From Favolaschia claudopus (taxonomy: Eukaryota > Basidiomycota > Agaricomycetes > Agaricales > Mycenaceae), in the NCBI GenBank assembly GCA_037176885.1, contig JAWWNJ010000029.1, positions 1,364,001 to 1,428,000 of the forward strand: a stretch of 64,000 bases of DNA, written 5' to 3'. Every line of letters starts with the position of its first letter. Positions within the stretch are counted from its first letter, which is position 1. Made by a program: the position numbers and the translations under genes. The notes below the pieces were generated by a model. It did no database searches. It was not told the origin of the DNA and was given only the letters and a program-made list of their open reading frames with translations. This document shows positions 22,581 through 33,344 of the stretch, piece by piece.

Positions 22581-25500
22581 GAACCCTGTTTTACCCCCCA
22601 TTTTCCCCTCCTTTCTACATGGAGACTCTCCTCCTGGAGTCAGCCAGCCCTCTGGCGTAGGTAATTTTTTTTTGCTGTTGGCCGAGACCGGCGCCCCTAC
22701 TTTGCCGTTGATGGATCTTTCTCGGCAGGTGAGCCATCTCTGACACTTCCTGTCAATCACATCAGATCAAGTGGCGATACGATCTACTTGCTTGGGCTTT
22801 GAGCCATCTCCGTCTCACTCTTCCCTCATACCCCCCTCCTCCTCTTCCCTCTCCTCTCACATCATTGTTCACCATGTTGAATCCCCTACGCTTGAACACT
22901 ACAATGAGGATCTGAATCGACACGTCACTCACTTCAATTTACATGCGGTAAGCGGGCCGCCACTCCGTGCGGCATGACTCGTACTTTTTATTTTTCATTT
23001 TAACAACTCGAAAGTTCTGGCTGCAAGCCCAAACCTGCGCAGCAATCCTTCAATTAGTATCCCCAGGCTTCCGCAAATCTGAGTATCAGTGCGATCTGAA
23101 CTTCAGCGAAAAAGGCGACGCGTCTTGGACGCGTCAGTCATGTGGTGTGTGACATCATCAGTGACCTGTATCACATCCCTTCTTTCCTGGTCCGTCTTCC
23201 TTCATCTTGGGGCTTGTTCTGCTTGTCCCGTCCCCCGAAGCGCATATATCCGATCCCGGACAACCCATATGGCTTACCAACGCGTCCCACCCCGCTAAAA
23301 CACGTTCAATCTCGTCGATATCGTACAGAATCTACTACAGATTGCAGCGTCTCCTAGATTAAGTACCACGCAAGTACTTCAGTACCACATCTCCGACCAA
23401 TATTCGCCGAGCTCACTCCTTCTGGTTGGTTGGCTTCTGATGTCTCCCTGCTTCGTGTTGACTCAAACCAGGGACAAGGGCACCAGGCATCGGTGTGGAA
23501 TCCTGTTTCGCATGAAGGTTGATTTGCTGATGCTATGTGCAGGCTCAGATACACTGTCTCAAGTTTACGTTTATCTGCTAACAGAATACCACTAGGTATG
23601 CCGCTATCTTTGCTTTTCGTTTGGGCCGGTTTTCACTTTGTTTATGCCTTTCTGCCCAAACTATGTGTCCCTCATTGCCAACTTTGATCATCACGCAATC
23701 GGCCCTTGAAATCCCATGCTGCAGGATTCAGAGATGCGGAGTTGATTTTGGTTTCAGGTTCGTTTCTACTTTTATTTCCTCTCACCCTTCTCCTTTCTCC
23801 CCTTTTTCTTCAGCCTCTCCAGTCTTTCCCTCATCTAATCTATATCTAATTCCTTTTTAGCCTCGCATTCAAATTTGGTACGGCCGTCGCCGTCACCGCC
23901 GATCCAACCACCTACAAGCTCGATGTCTTGTCCTCTGAGATTTCGGCTTCCCGCAAGCAAGGATTTCAGCTCCGCGCCATCCAGGTGCGTGCATTGTATT
24001 GTTATCAAAGGTTTTCCTGCGCTGATTTGAGGGCCGCTTTCTTTTGTTCTGTTAGTTGCACGGCGTTCGCACCAACCAGATGCATCGAATCTGTCAAGTC
24101 GACAAAGTTGAAGCAAAATTTGTTCGCTGCGCGACTGAGTCGGTGCGTGCGCTACGCTCTCTGTTTCCTTTTTATTACTAAATAATCCCTTCTAATGCCT
24201 ACATTCATTCTGCTGCAATGTCCACGCCTTCCACTTCATTCAAGATATGATTCCAATGTTCACTTTCTATAGCGTTGATCTGGTGTGTTCCTCTTTTTTT
24301 TCTTTGCATTCTAACAGAGTCAAACTACGATCAGACTCGATTGCGCGAAGGAGCGCTCTCGAGGTGAAAAGGACACCCCGAGCTCGAGTCAGTGTCAGTA
24401 ATTTTACCTTCTTTCCTCTGCTGATGCGACTCTGAGCGGTACAAAACTGCGATATGCGTCAGTGTTAGACGTGCATATTCGTAAGTGAAATATCTGTGCC
24501 AACTTCACAAGCGGGTCTAATATATGTCTCAAAGTGTGATTGAAGCCAACTACCGGGGCCATTTTGATACAATTTGTCGCCCACTGCCCAGGTGATCATT
24601 GACCTAGTGAGTTATCGATTCTTCCGAGTCAGCTAGAGCCTAAGTCATATATACAAACAGCAACAGATCAATGAGCCAACCTTCGATGGACGACAACGGT
24701 GCGCGGCTCCTCAGTGTTATTCTAGCTTGCATGTGTATTATAGTACCCTGATTACATTGCATTTTGCTGAAATTGAACGTACGCGACCCAAAAATCAGTG
24801 GTTCAACCAAAATCAATTAGCGCCGGCGCGCACTAAGTAATTTGGAGTGCTTTGGGCACTAATTTCCCTTCAAAAAAGGGGCACTCACTATTCACAGTGT
24901 CAATACGATCGGAATCCCTCGAACTAAAGAAAATGTTGTTCAGCTACTGATTCACACTTGAATAGCTTCCACGGAAGAGTTCAAACGGAAATTCACCTTA
25001 GAAAACTTGATTTCAAGACGTGATGCTGAAACTCAACCAAAGCTGAAGATGAATTCTATCACTTGACTACTAGATTTTGCGGGACAACAAGGAAACTGAG
25101 CGCGACTCGAGCTCACAGTTGGGTTCTTGTTGGATTCCGGACGACGGCGACAAGTTCCGAGAATCGGTCACCACCACATTGATTCAGAAGTAACAACAGA
25201 ATATTTATTGAACTTCCAGGCTCAAAGCTCGCTCGCCGGTCGCCGCTTGCGCGTCGACCAGCTCGCACTGAGTCAACGTGGCCCTGGGTTTTTGCCGTTA
25301 CCAATGCCCTGGATCCTAAATCAGATGTCATCAGATGTATCATCAAATTCGTGGGAGAAAAACGCGTTTTCCTTACAATCTAAAATGCGGACACTGATGC
25401 AATCAAAAATTCGATTTCCTCATCCTGAAAAACGAAAAGAACGACTACTTAAAAGTACTCGTAACACGTGACCCAATTGACGACCAAATTACCAAGTCCG

Positions 25501-25728
25501 TTTTCTCACTACAACCAAGTTTCGATATTAATGACCTCTTCTGTACTCAGTCGCATTCCTACGCAGTACCTCGCGCAAGATGCATAATGACTTAGTTCGA
25601 CATAATAATCTACTCCGACCCAAATAATATACCTCGACACTATACGAGCTTGCCGCCATGCTCGGGCAACCTTCTAATCTACTTTGTGCCCTCCACGTTC
25701 ATCCTCACTCTTCACCTCCACTCCGTAT
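22581..25728. other. Region without confident gene; possible relic exons at 23.86-24.4 kb
   Basis: Two plus-strand blocks look like spliced exons: 23865-23983 (AFKFGTAVAVTADP, SEISASRKQGFQLRAIQ) and 24057-24141 (LHGVRTNQMHRICQVDKVEA). They are joined by a GTGCGT..TTAG intron and followed by another GTGCGT donor. I do not recognise the family, and no start or continuous downstream frame is clear. The rest has only short frames, so it may be decayed cargo of the surrounding element. Confidence 0.35.
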
Positions 25729-28352
25729 TCACGCCCGTTCCTTCTTCTCCACTTCCACCAAGCCCTTCAGCATCCACGTCACATCCCGCACCGCCTCCGT
25801 CCACTTCGCCAAACTCTCGCCCTCTATCTCTTTGTATCTCAGTCTCCTCCCCCACCAAAACAAACTCGCCACCAGGCTCAAAGCGCCGTTAGGTCCAGGA
25901 AAGCGCAGGGTCGCCCAATCCTCCACTCCCCCGCCTCCATACCCATCGCGCAAGAAACCGGAACTTGTCGCGTTCGGCTTGCGCCACACAGGTTGCATCC
26001 CGCGCCACCAGCCCCACCAACCATCGCTGAACGATTCTGTGTCTGATAGGGTAGGCCCAGCACCACCCCCCATCACACCCCCTCGCACGCCTCTGCCCGC
26101 CTGCACCCATGCTGTCACCTGTGACGGGCGACCTTGAGTTCGGAGGCCCTTCGCAAGCACGCGTTTTTCCCATTTCACCCACTGATATGCCTCCTCGACG
26201 GCGCTCAACGACGTAAGCAGCGCGTTGAAGTCCTCCCCCAGCCCCTGTCCCGTCACCTCAGCGTATATTTCCTTGTAGTACTCGGGGGCCCCAGCTGGGC
26301 ACGCGGGTGGCGGCGGCGGCGGCACCTTCTCTTGCGCCCCGTGCCCACTGCTTCCCGCTCCTCCACCATCATCTGGCCGTTGCTCGCGGCCGGTAGGCTC
26401 TTTCTCGCCTCCTCCGCTCGGTGCTTTAGCCGCGCCGCCGTTCTCTCCCTCAACCGTCCGACGCCCCTCCCCGCCTTTGGCCTTCAACGCTTTATCCCCG
26501 GAGCCGCTCGCCGTCCCAGTTTTAGCCGTCGTCTTAGGGCGAGGCCTCTTTTCCGCATCCTCCCCGTCTGTCACACGAGTCTTCTTCTTCGCCCCCTCAT
26601 TGGTCGCTTCCTCGCGGGCTCTCTTCTTCCCCTCATTCGCGTTTCCACCTTTATTCGGCTCCCTCTTCTTCTTCTTCCCGTCCTCCGCCACCGCCTTCTC
26701 CTTCCCTTTTCCTTTTCCCCCCTCGGCCGACTTTCCCTTCCCCCCAGTCAGAGCTTCGCCCTTGGATTTCCGCGACTTTTTCGTCGCTTTGGCTCTCTCT
26801 GACGCCCTTGACCTCTCCTTCCGCACCTCGACCTTCTTCTTCGCACTTTTCTTCTGAACTCCCCGCACGTCGACCCCTCCGCTGCCATTGCCAGCCTCAT
26901 CTTCCGACTCCGAATCAGAATCAGAATCTGAATCTGAAGCGCTATCGCTGGCGCTGCCGCTCTCATCGTCGGTGTCGTCGGTATTATCTTCGTCCTTGCT
27001 GTCGTTCCCCCAATCGTCCACCGGGTCGAAGCGGTATTTCGCTCGAGCGAGCGGATCGTCGTCGTCGTCCTCGCCATCGTTGGGCAAGGCGGCCTCAGCG
27101 CACTGAGCAGGGGCTAACAGACGCGTTGTAAGTTTCATGCTTGCGTTCGAGCAATAGCGATCACTTACTGTACGCAGTCTTTAACCATTCCCTCATAAAC
27201 TCAAGCACATCCTGCCCAAACCGAGCCTTCCCCCACTGCGGAAAATGGCAAGGGGTCGGCTCCTGATTGCGTCCATACGCAACCCTGTGATACCTGTAAG
27301 TCCAGATCTTTCTCCGTCTCAATAAACACTCACGTTAAAGTACGCAGATCACCCTGGTACATAGGAATCGGTCCGCCGAAGACCGCGAAGCAAGACAAGC
27401 CAGTGTATTCATGAACCCCCTTGAATACCTCCGTCATAAAGGTCCCCAGGTTATCGATACAGCTATCGAGTTCGTGTCAGCGGCAGCACATTCAGCAACC
27501 AGATCACTCACGCCTGCCTATCCTTCGGCGCCCTCGATGGCGGCCCTTTCATTAATTCCAGGTACTCGCGCCGCAGCTCGGCCGCCTCGTCCTTCGCTCG
27601 CTGTGCCAACTCGTCTCGCTCCGAGTCCGACAGCTCCTTAAAAAGCTCCCTCGCCACCTGAGCTCGAAACGGCGCGTTTGGTGCCTTGCCGGTCTTCAGG
27701 CTGCTCACCCCGTCCTCCTCTACCAACTGCGCCTTCCAACGCGCCTCGACCACCGGCTTGATGTCCGTTTCATAGGACTCGTGCATATATTGCTGGAAGC
27801 CCTGGCGGGCTTTAGGAGGCGCTTTCACCCCGGCAAGTTTTGCGAGGAGAACGGCCCACGGATCGTTTGCTCGGTTGCGCATCGTCGGTCGGCGAAGCTT
27901 TTTTGCACGGTACTTAAGCCAGCGGTTTATTCGCTGCCGCAAAGAATTCAATCCACATTCCCGCACGACACCAGATCAAAACCTCGACGTACCGCGTTCA
28001 AGGTCTCCACGCGCGCCCTCTTGGCCTCTGTCTCGGCCGCATCCAATTCCTCTACCTCGGGCGCCGCCATCGGGTCGTAGTCGGGCAGGGGCTCCTCCGG
28101 TTCCTCGTCGTCAGCCACACGCCAAGAGATTCGCGCGTGAAACTCATTACACACGTCGCGCACATAATCGCGCTCTGCGCGCCATCCCCGCTCAAGCGCG
28201 TCGGTGTATCCAGCTAGATGGGGCAGCAAGATTGACTCTCTGGCCCCTTCGGCCCACATTTTGAGGTTGCGCCTGTCCTTTTTCTCGATACGGGTCCACG
28301 TTCTCTTTCGCGGCCGCTTCCCCTGTTTTTTTGGGCTCTTGTTCTTCGCCAT
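25729..28352 (-). CDS. Agaricomycete hypothetical protein with HMG-like helical module and acidic/basic tail
   Basis: Minus-strand gene with Met at 28352 and a strongly basic start (MAKNKSPKKQGKRPRKRT). The first ~130 residues include NLKMWAEGARESILLPHLAGY and WRAERDYVRDVCNEFH. The next exon (27950-27508) holds KARQGFQQYMHESYE and ARELFKELSDSERDELAQRA, whose spacing of aromatic and basic helices recalls an HMG box, although this is inference. Short exons at ~27480-27190 (including FAVFGGPIPMYQGDLRTL and YHRVAYGRNQEP) lead to the last exon from ~27138. That exon has an acidic Asp/Ser run (~26890-26970), a Lys/Gly-rich low-complexity stretch and a Trp-rich C-terminus (WWGWWRGMQPVWRK). I know this protein type from many agaricomycete genomes without a function. 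It lies inside the candidate KDZ element, divergent from the first hybrid-binding-domain gene. Confidence 0.7.
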
Positions 28353-28576
28353 GGGAGTGATTCGTCGCGGTTCGTCGCGGTGGACTCAGATTAGACCGGC
28401 AGTTACTCACCCACGCCTACGCTTACGCGTCAGCCATCAATCAAGCGTCCACCCGCAAGTCTGGTCCCCCAAATCTTATCCCATTTGGTGTCATCTCTCG
28501 ATAAATACCTCTCGCCTAACGCAAACAACATCCCTTCCATCTTCCTTTGCCCATCTTCCTCTCCCCTTGCCTCGCA

Positions 28577-29215
28577 ATGACCACCGTTCCTGCTTTTGCC
28601 GCCGTTCAGGGGATGCGTAAGAACTGTTCTCCGTCTCTCATTACTCCTTCCTCATTGCATTTCCCAGCTGCTTGCTGTGTAGTTCTCCCAGCATTCACCG
28701 TCGTCGCTCTCCCGGTCGTCATCGTTCCCTGCTCCGGCCTCGCTGTCGCTGCCGCGCCTCCCCCCTCTGCTCCTGCCGTCCCCGCTCCCTCCACCAAAAA
28801 GGAGAAGGAGGTTTCCCCCAAGGACCCTCCGGCCAAAGAATCCGCCAAGACTCCGCCGGGCGCTGGTCTCCCCGCGCCCCTCGTTGCCCTTCTCCGCGAC
28901 GCCGCTCCCTTCCGCGCCAACGAAATATACTCCACCATTCCCTCCGACCCCCTCCTCCCCATCGAAGAGGAAACGCCCGCCCCCGAATGGTACGCTATTC
29001 TCCGAGGGAGGTTCGTCGGCGTCGTCGATGAATAGTTAGTACCTCTCCCCTCTTGTCCAACAACATCTCGCTAACTATTCCCTTTATTCAGTCTTTTGTC
29101 CGACTTCGCCATCACCGGCGTCGCTCGGGGCGCCCGCAAGGCCTACGACACTCAGGCCAACGCCCTCCGCGCGTTCAACAAGGCGCTCACTTGGGGCGGC
29201 GTGGAAATTCTTTGA
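28577..29215 (+). CDS. RNase H1 N-terminal (hybrid-binding) domain protein
   Basis: Three exons. ATG at 28577 (MTTVPAFAAVQGM) is followed by an intron with a GTAAGA donor and TGTAG acceptor. A Pro/Ala/Lys-rich exon then ends in WYAILRGRFVGVVDE. A second intron (~29035-29090, GTTAGT..TTCAG) leads to LLSDFAITGVARGARKAY, TQANALRAFNKALTW and a stop at 29215. The C-terminal ~55 residues fit the RNase H1 N-terminal/caulimovirus-P6-like fold: W-Y-x-x-x-x-G-R-x-x-G-V at the start and A-Y-x-T-x-x-x-A-L-x-A-F at the end. In RNase H1 this module grips RNA/DNA hybrids. No RNase H catalytic domain follows, so the protein would bind, not cut. It is a cargo gene of the candidate KDZ element and is divergent from the HMG-like gene. 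Confidence 0.72.
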
Positions 29216-30487
29216 CGGACTTCGGCTCTCTCTCTTTCTTTCTTGCCCGACGCACTCTTTCCTTTCATTCCTTACCCTACATACGAACAAAAAAAAACCC
29301 CTCCAAATTTCATTTCTTCCTTTCTCTACCTGCGTTGGACTACTCGTAGTATAGCGTAGCTCTTTCTTTACCTCTGTGTCCCGACCTCGAAACGTCATGA
29401 ATCCTACCCGCTTGTTGCCCTGGCTCCCCCACTTCCAATCTCCTGTGGCCCCCAGTAATCGATATCTCGCCTAAGGTCAAATTTTTCTCTATAGCCGACA
29501 ACTCTTCAGTTGCTGCCGGCCAATCAAAGGGTCTTTCCGGCGCCCGAGGCTCGCGAATCACTTCAACCAATCTCCCCCTTTGGGCTCGGTGCGATTTTCA
29601 CCCGTTCAGCTGAACCACAACTCACCGCCCGTCTCTCTCTCAGCCTACCCCTACATTTCTCCGGTCCTGTCTCCTAAAACTAAAGCTCATCTGCAATCCC
29701 TAAGGCCAACATTCGTTGTGAATTGGACACTTATTCCGCTAAGAACTGGACCAGTGAGTTGGCGCCGCCCATGTCAGGCGATGTCCGACTACACCGAATG
29801 CTTCCGCGATGTTTTCTCCGTTCTTTTCGTTCCACGGAGACATTTGCCCGTGTCCTTGGCACAACGTGCTGCAGCGTTGCAAGGAAACCACTCCCCCGGC
29901 CTTCAACTTGCACTCCGCCGAAATTGGACTGGCTGTCGCTAAGAACTGGTCCCCATCCAAACCCGCAAATCCTCCCCAAAAAAATGGGGAGAGGATCCCA
30001 TTATTCCGTCGGACCGTTCCGCGGCACCTTATCGCGTTCCTGTCACAGAAACACCACCCGTTGCGGACAAAGTCGCGCCATTACGCATCACTGATCTCCC
30101 GCTCGCCTAACATCCACCGCCCGCCCGCCCTCTCTTTTCCGACCCAACCCGCCTTGCCCTTCCGACCTTTCCTCCTACCAAACCCTCAACCGCCCTGCCC
30201 CTCTCCCTGCGCAGACCTCAACGCCGGCACCGACGTCATCTAAAATTGGACCAGATCTCGCTAAGAACTGGTCTCTGAAATTTCCATCTTTGGCATCATT
30301 CACGCCTGTCGTCCACTCTTCACAATTTACTGGTTTAATTGCATGAGCTGCCGGTTCACCTTAGTTCGCCTTCACTTCACGCCTAAACACCCCGGCTCGT
30401 CCCTCCCCGACAACGACAATCCTTTTTTTTTGGGGGGCAACCGGCTCTTTTCGCTCCCTTTTTTCCGGAGCTCTCCCACTCATTCAA
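29216..30487. other. Intergenic with three copies of a split motif
   Basis: No gene seen. Three plus-strand copies of AATTGGAC, then 8-9 variable bases, then CGCTAAGAACTGG (CCGCTAAGAACTGG in the first) occur at about 29718, 29922 and 30242, each about 29 bp long. They may be protein-binding sites or transposase subterminal sites. Confidence 0.6.
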
Positions 30488-31726
30488 ATGTCGGCGCTTC
30501 TGGACGCTTCTACCATCAGCAAGCCTGGACCAATCCCAGCCTCGCTCATTGAGTCAGTCATTTTTTGTCGATTCTCGTGTTTTGCCGATCGCTATCGGCC
30601 CATCTCATCTCCTTCCTCCATACCCTCCTCCACCACATCGCCCTCGATGCCCTCCTCGTCGTCTCTCGATATCCGCGCCCTAGCCGACGCTCCCGCCCCA
30701 GAAATTGCCAACGCCATTCCTGACCTGACCTCCGCCGAACTGCGCAGCCTGCTCAAGCACATCACCGACGAACGTCTCAAGCCAGTCGTGCAGCTCGTTG
30801 GCGCCGCAGCAATTGCGGCTCAGATGGACCCCGCTGTGGCCAAATTGGTGCGCGCGGCCAATATCTTGCCTTCGTCCTCTGCCGCCTCTGCTGCGGCCAA
30901 CATCTCGCCTTCGTCCTCTGCCGCCTCTGCTCGAAACACGATGTCTCGCCCCGCCAGCGTTGCCGGCGAGACCCGGAAAAGCGCTTCTCGCGCCAAGAAG
31001 ACCCAACCCCGCTCATCCTCGCATCTCATCGTCGATATTCACTCTGGTTTGTCACCGTCTTTCTCACTGTGGTTGTCCATCCTCACGCCTCCTTCAATTC
31101 CAGACTCTCCGCCTCCTTCTCCGGCGACTTCGCCACCATCTACCCCACTCCCCGTTCTCCGCCGCTATCATTTCACCACCCCCGAGAGAAGCGGTTACAC
31201 CGATGACTGGCACGAAGCGTGCGCAATCACGTCGAAGAGTCCCCATTCGTCGGCTTACCTTACCGGCGCCGCTCCTGACCTTACTTGCTACGTTCTCTTG
31301 CTCGGTGCCCCCGATGTCGGAGTGTACGACAATATTACACCGCTGAGAGTCGCTGTCGAGGACTACCCCAACGCCGTCTACGCCTCTTACCCCACTCGAG
31401 CGGCCGCCGGGGAGGCTTGGGCCTACGCTCTCGCGCAGGGTTGGACCGGAAACTCCATCCCGCTGCGCCTCCCCGCCCCCAAGCACACCGAACCTCAGCC
31501 CGCGGCCACCTGCCACCCGCCGTCGCCGCTCAATACGGGCACGAACTGGTATGTCGTGACGCGTGGCGTCAACCCCGGCGTCTACGCCTCTTACTTTGAG
31601 TGCAAGCTCAATATTTGGAACGTGCGGGGGGCCAGCTTCCTAAAGTACCCAACCCGCTTCGAGGCGGAGACTGCGTATGCGACGGCGCTGGCCGCAGGAA
31701 ACGCCGAGGTTGTTCTTCGCAATTGA
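30488..31726 (+). CDS. Protein with two RNase H1-type hybrid-binding domains
   Basis: Reading frame from ATG at 30488 to the stop ending at 31726. The N-terminal third has a helical segment (DLTSAELRSLLKHITDERLK) and a Ser/Ala-rich linker with a short internal repeat (NILPSSSAASA / NISPSSSAASA). The C-terminal half carries two hybrid-binding-like modules. The first is YVLLLGAPDVGVYDN to YPNAVYASYPTRAAAGEAW. The second, closer to consensus, is WYVVTRGVNPGVYASY to FLKYPTRFEAETAYATAL. A possible in-frame intron (~31048-31105, GTTTGT..CCAG) would remove a low-complexity stretch. As with the neighbour at 28577 there is no nuclease domain. The two genes look like paralogues of an agaricomycete family. 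Binding to RNA/DNA hybrids is inferred from fold similarity only. Confidence 0.72.
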   Translation: MSALLDASTISKPGPIPASLIESVIFCRFSCFADRYRPISSPSSIPSSTTSPSMPSSSSLDIRALADAPAPEIANAIPDLTSAELRSLLKHITDERLKPVVQLVGAAAIAAQMDPAVAKLVRAANILPSSSAASAAANISPSSSAASARNTMSRPASVAGETRKSASRAKKTQPRSSSHLIVDIHSGLSPSFSLWLSILTPPSIPDSPPPSPATSPPSTPLPVLRRYHFTTPERSGYTDDWHEACAITSKSPHSSAYLTGAAPDLTCYVLLLGAPDVGVYDNITPLRVAVEDYPNAVYASYPTRAAAGEAWAYALAQGWTGNSIPLRLPAPKHTEPQPAATCHPPSPLNTGTNWYVVTRGVNPGVYASYFECKLNIWNVRGASFLKYPTRFEAETAYATALAAGNAEVVLRN

Positions 31727-32510
31727 CATCCGTCTCTACATACGCTCGCGTTTTCTGTACTCACTCTGTCCAATGCCTTTCTTTCGTGATTTTTACGAAT
31801 GCTTGTTTTCCACCGAACGCTTCCTTATACACGCCTCTCTTTGTAACGTCGAATACTGTTGCTATTACAATGCAGTAAATGAGCTCCCCTTCTTTCGCAT
31901 TTGAGCTGTCCACAAAATATCGACGAACTTCAAGTTGTCAAGATTGGCCAGGATTCAATGATGTTGACGATTAGGTCGCGATTTCACCTCAATTGTGTCG
32001 ACGATTGCAACTGGCGATGCCTGAACCACACTTGTACAACCCTCAAATGCTCCCTGGGTCAAAATCGATTTTTTTTTTGGATGAGTTCAGAATTAACAAG
32101 ATTAAGGGTAAGGCGGCAGTGTTAGCTTGACCCTCCAATCGTTCGAGTGGTGAACACAACCTGCTTAACTCCATCACTCATCCATCCTGCCGCAAAACGA
32201 CTAATTAGCATCAGGGCAGTTGCTGTTAGACACCAAGAGCCTTATTGGGGCGCAGAGACAGTGTTAAACGTCCATTTCGCCGCTCACCCCTATCTCAGCC
32301 ATGACGAACTGGACAAGTGCAATGTTTTTGCTTTCCTCGTCTCTTTCCCCTCTCTCTCTCGCTGTCCCTCGGCACCCTCGTCAACCCACACTCACCGCTG
32401 TCTCTGACGGGTCCCAATTGCCCCTCACCGTCTTGTATCGCCGCAGGTCGCGCCGACGAAACTCGGGCGCATCAGCACCGCCACAGCCAACCTCCCCTCT
32501 CGTTACCACC
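31727..32510. other. Intergenic, no gene recognised
   Basis: Only short frames without family features. The stretch probably contains the 3' untranslated region of the preceding gene and the promoter of the next one. Confidence 0.5.
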
Positions 32511-33221
32511 ATGCCCTCGTCTCCCACCATCCCGCCGGAGGCTCTGGCCGCCAGCGCGGACCTTGCGTGGCAGTATCGCGAGCGGTGAGTGGTTCTTGAC
32601 CATCTCCGTCTTCGTACTACAGGCCTCTCCAACTTCGCCACCGCAGCCACCGCGAGATTATCAACCTCAAGGCGAAATTGAGAATGCGACGGTGAGTTGT
32701 CCCTCCCCCTTGGCCCTTCCCACCCCTCACTTGGTCTCCTTCACATAGAAAGCGGGAGGAGATCCGCCACGCCTCATCTGCTGTGAAGTTAGAGCATCGT
32801 ATACGGGAGCGCCATTATCGGCGCCGGTACCGCGCGTGAGTGCCTCACCGGATCCCGCTCGTTAGAATCTCACTGGTACATACTCAGGCGTCGCAAACTG
32901 GCGCTCACGCCCGCCGGGAGGCGCCAACTATTATTATCATTAACGGGTGGGTCGGAGAACGAAGGAGATTCGGATTCGGGAACTACGACGTCGCGACGGG
33001 GGAGGCCAGGACACAACGAGGAGGACATTGAGCTCGCCGCTAGCAGGGTGAAGTTTTGCCCCTGTCCGCGTTTCCCCCCTTCTCTGTTGCCTATGACCTT
33101 TCATCTGGCGGTGATAATCGCCGCCTTGTACATACGTCGACACTTGCTCTGGTCCTTGCTTTTACATGATACGAGGTTTGCTATGGCTATGCTTTTAGAT
33201 ACTCTCCGTTCCTTTGAATGA
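32511..33221 (+). CDS. Small basic coiled-coil-like protein, agaricomycete accessory family
   Basis: Four short exons. ATG at 32511 gives MPSSPTIPPEALAASADLAW and QYRER. Next come EIINLKAKLRMRR, then KREEIRHASSAVKLEHRIRE and RHYRRRYRA, and a final exon with RRKLALTPAGRRQ. Introns begin GTGAGT at 32585, near 32692 and near 32836, and each ends in CAG or TAG. The protein is extremely Arg-rich and helical, with a Y-R-E-R pattern shared by small agaricomycete proteins of unknown function. The reading frame runs on to 33221, but the last ~60 residues look like untranslated sequence, so the end may be earlier through another splice. Nucleic-acid binding is plausible from charge only. Confidence 0.55.
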
Positions 33222-33344
33222 ATGGATGTTATAATTGGATGGATTTTTTCAAGCAAAGGACGCCAATGAGAATTAAAAAATTGTATTATAGCAAGGTTAA
33301 CGACAGTAAGCAAAGAGCGGTATTAAGGGCAGGGAAAAGGAAAA

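Noticed and set aside
26134..27131. Several plus-strand frames of 70-220 residues
   Set aside because: They are antisense to the GC-rich, low-complexity last exon of the HMG-like gene and show only the composition mirror of that exon.
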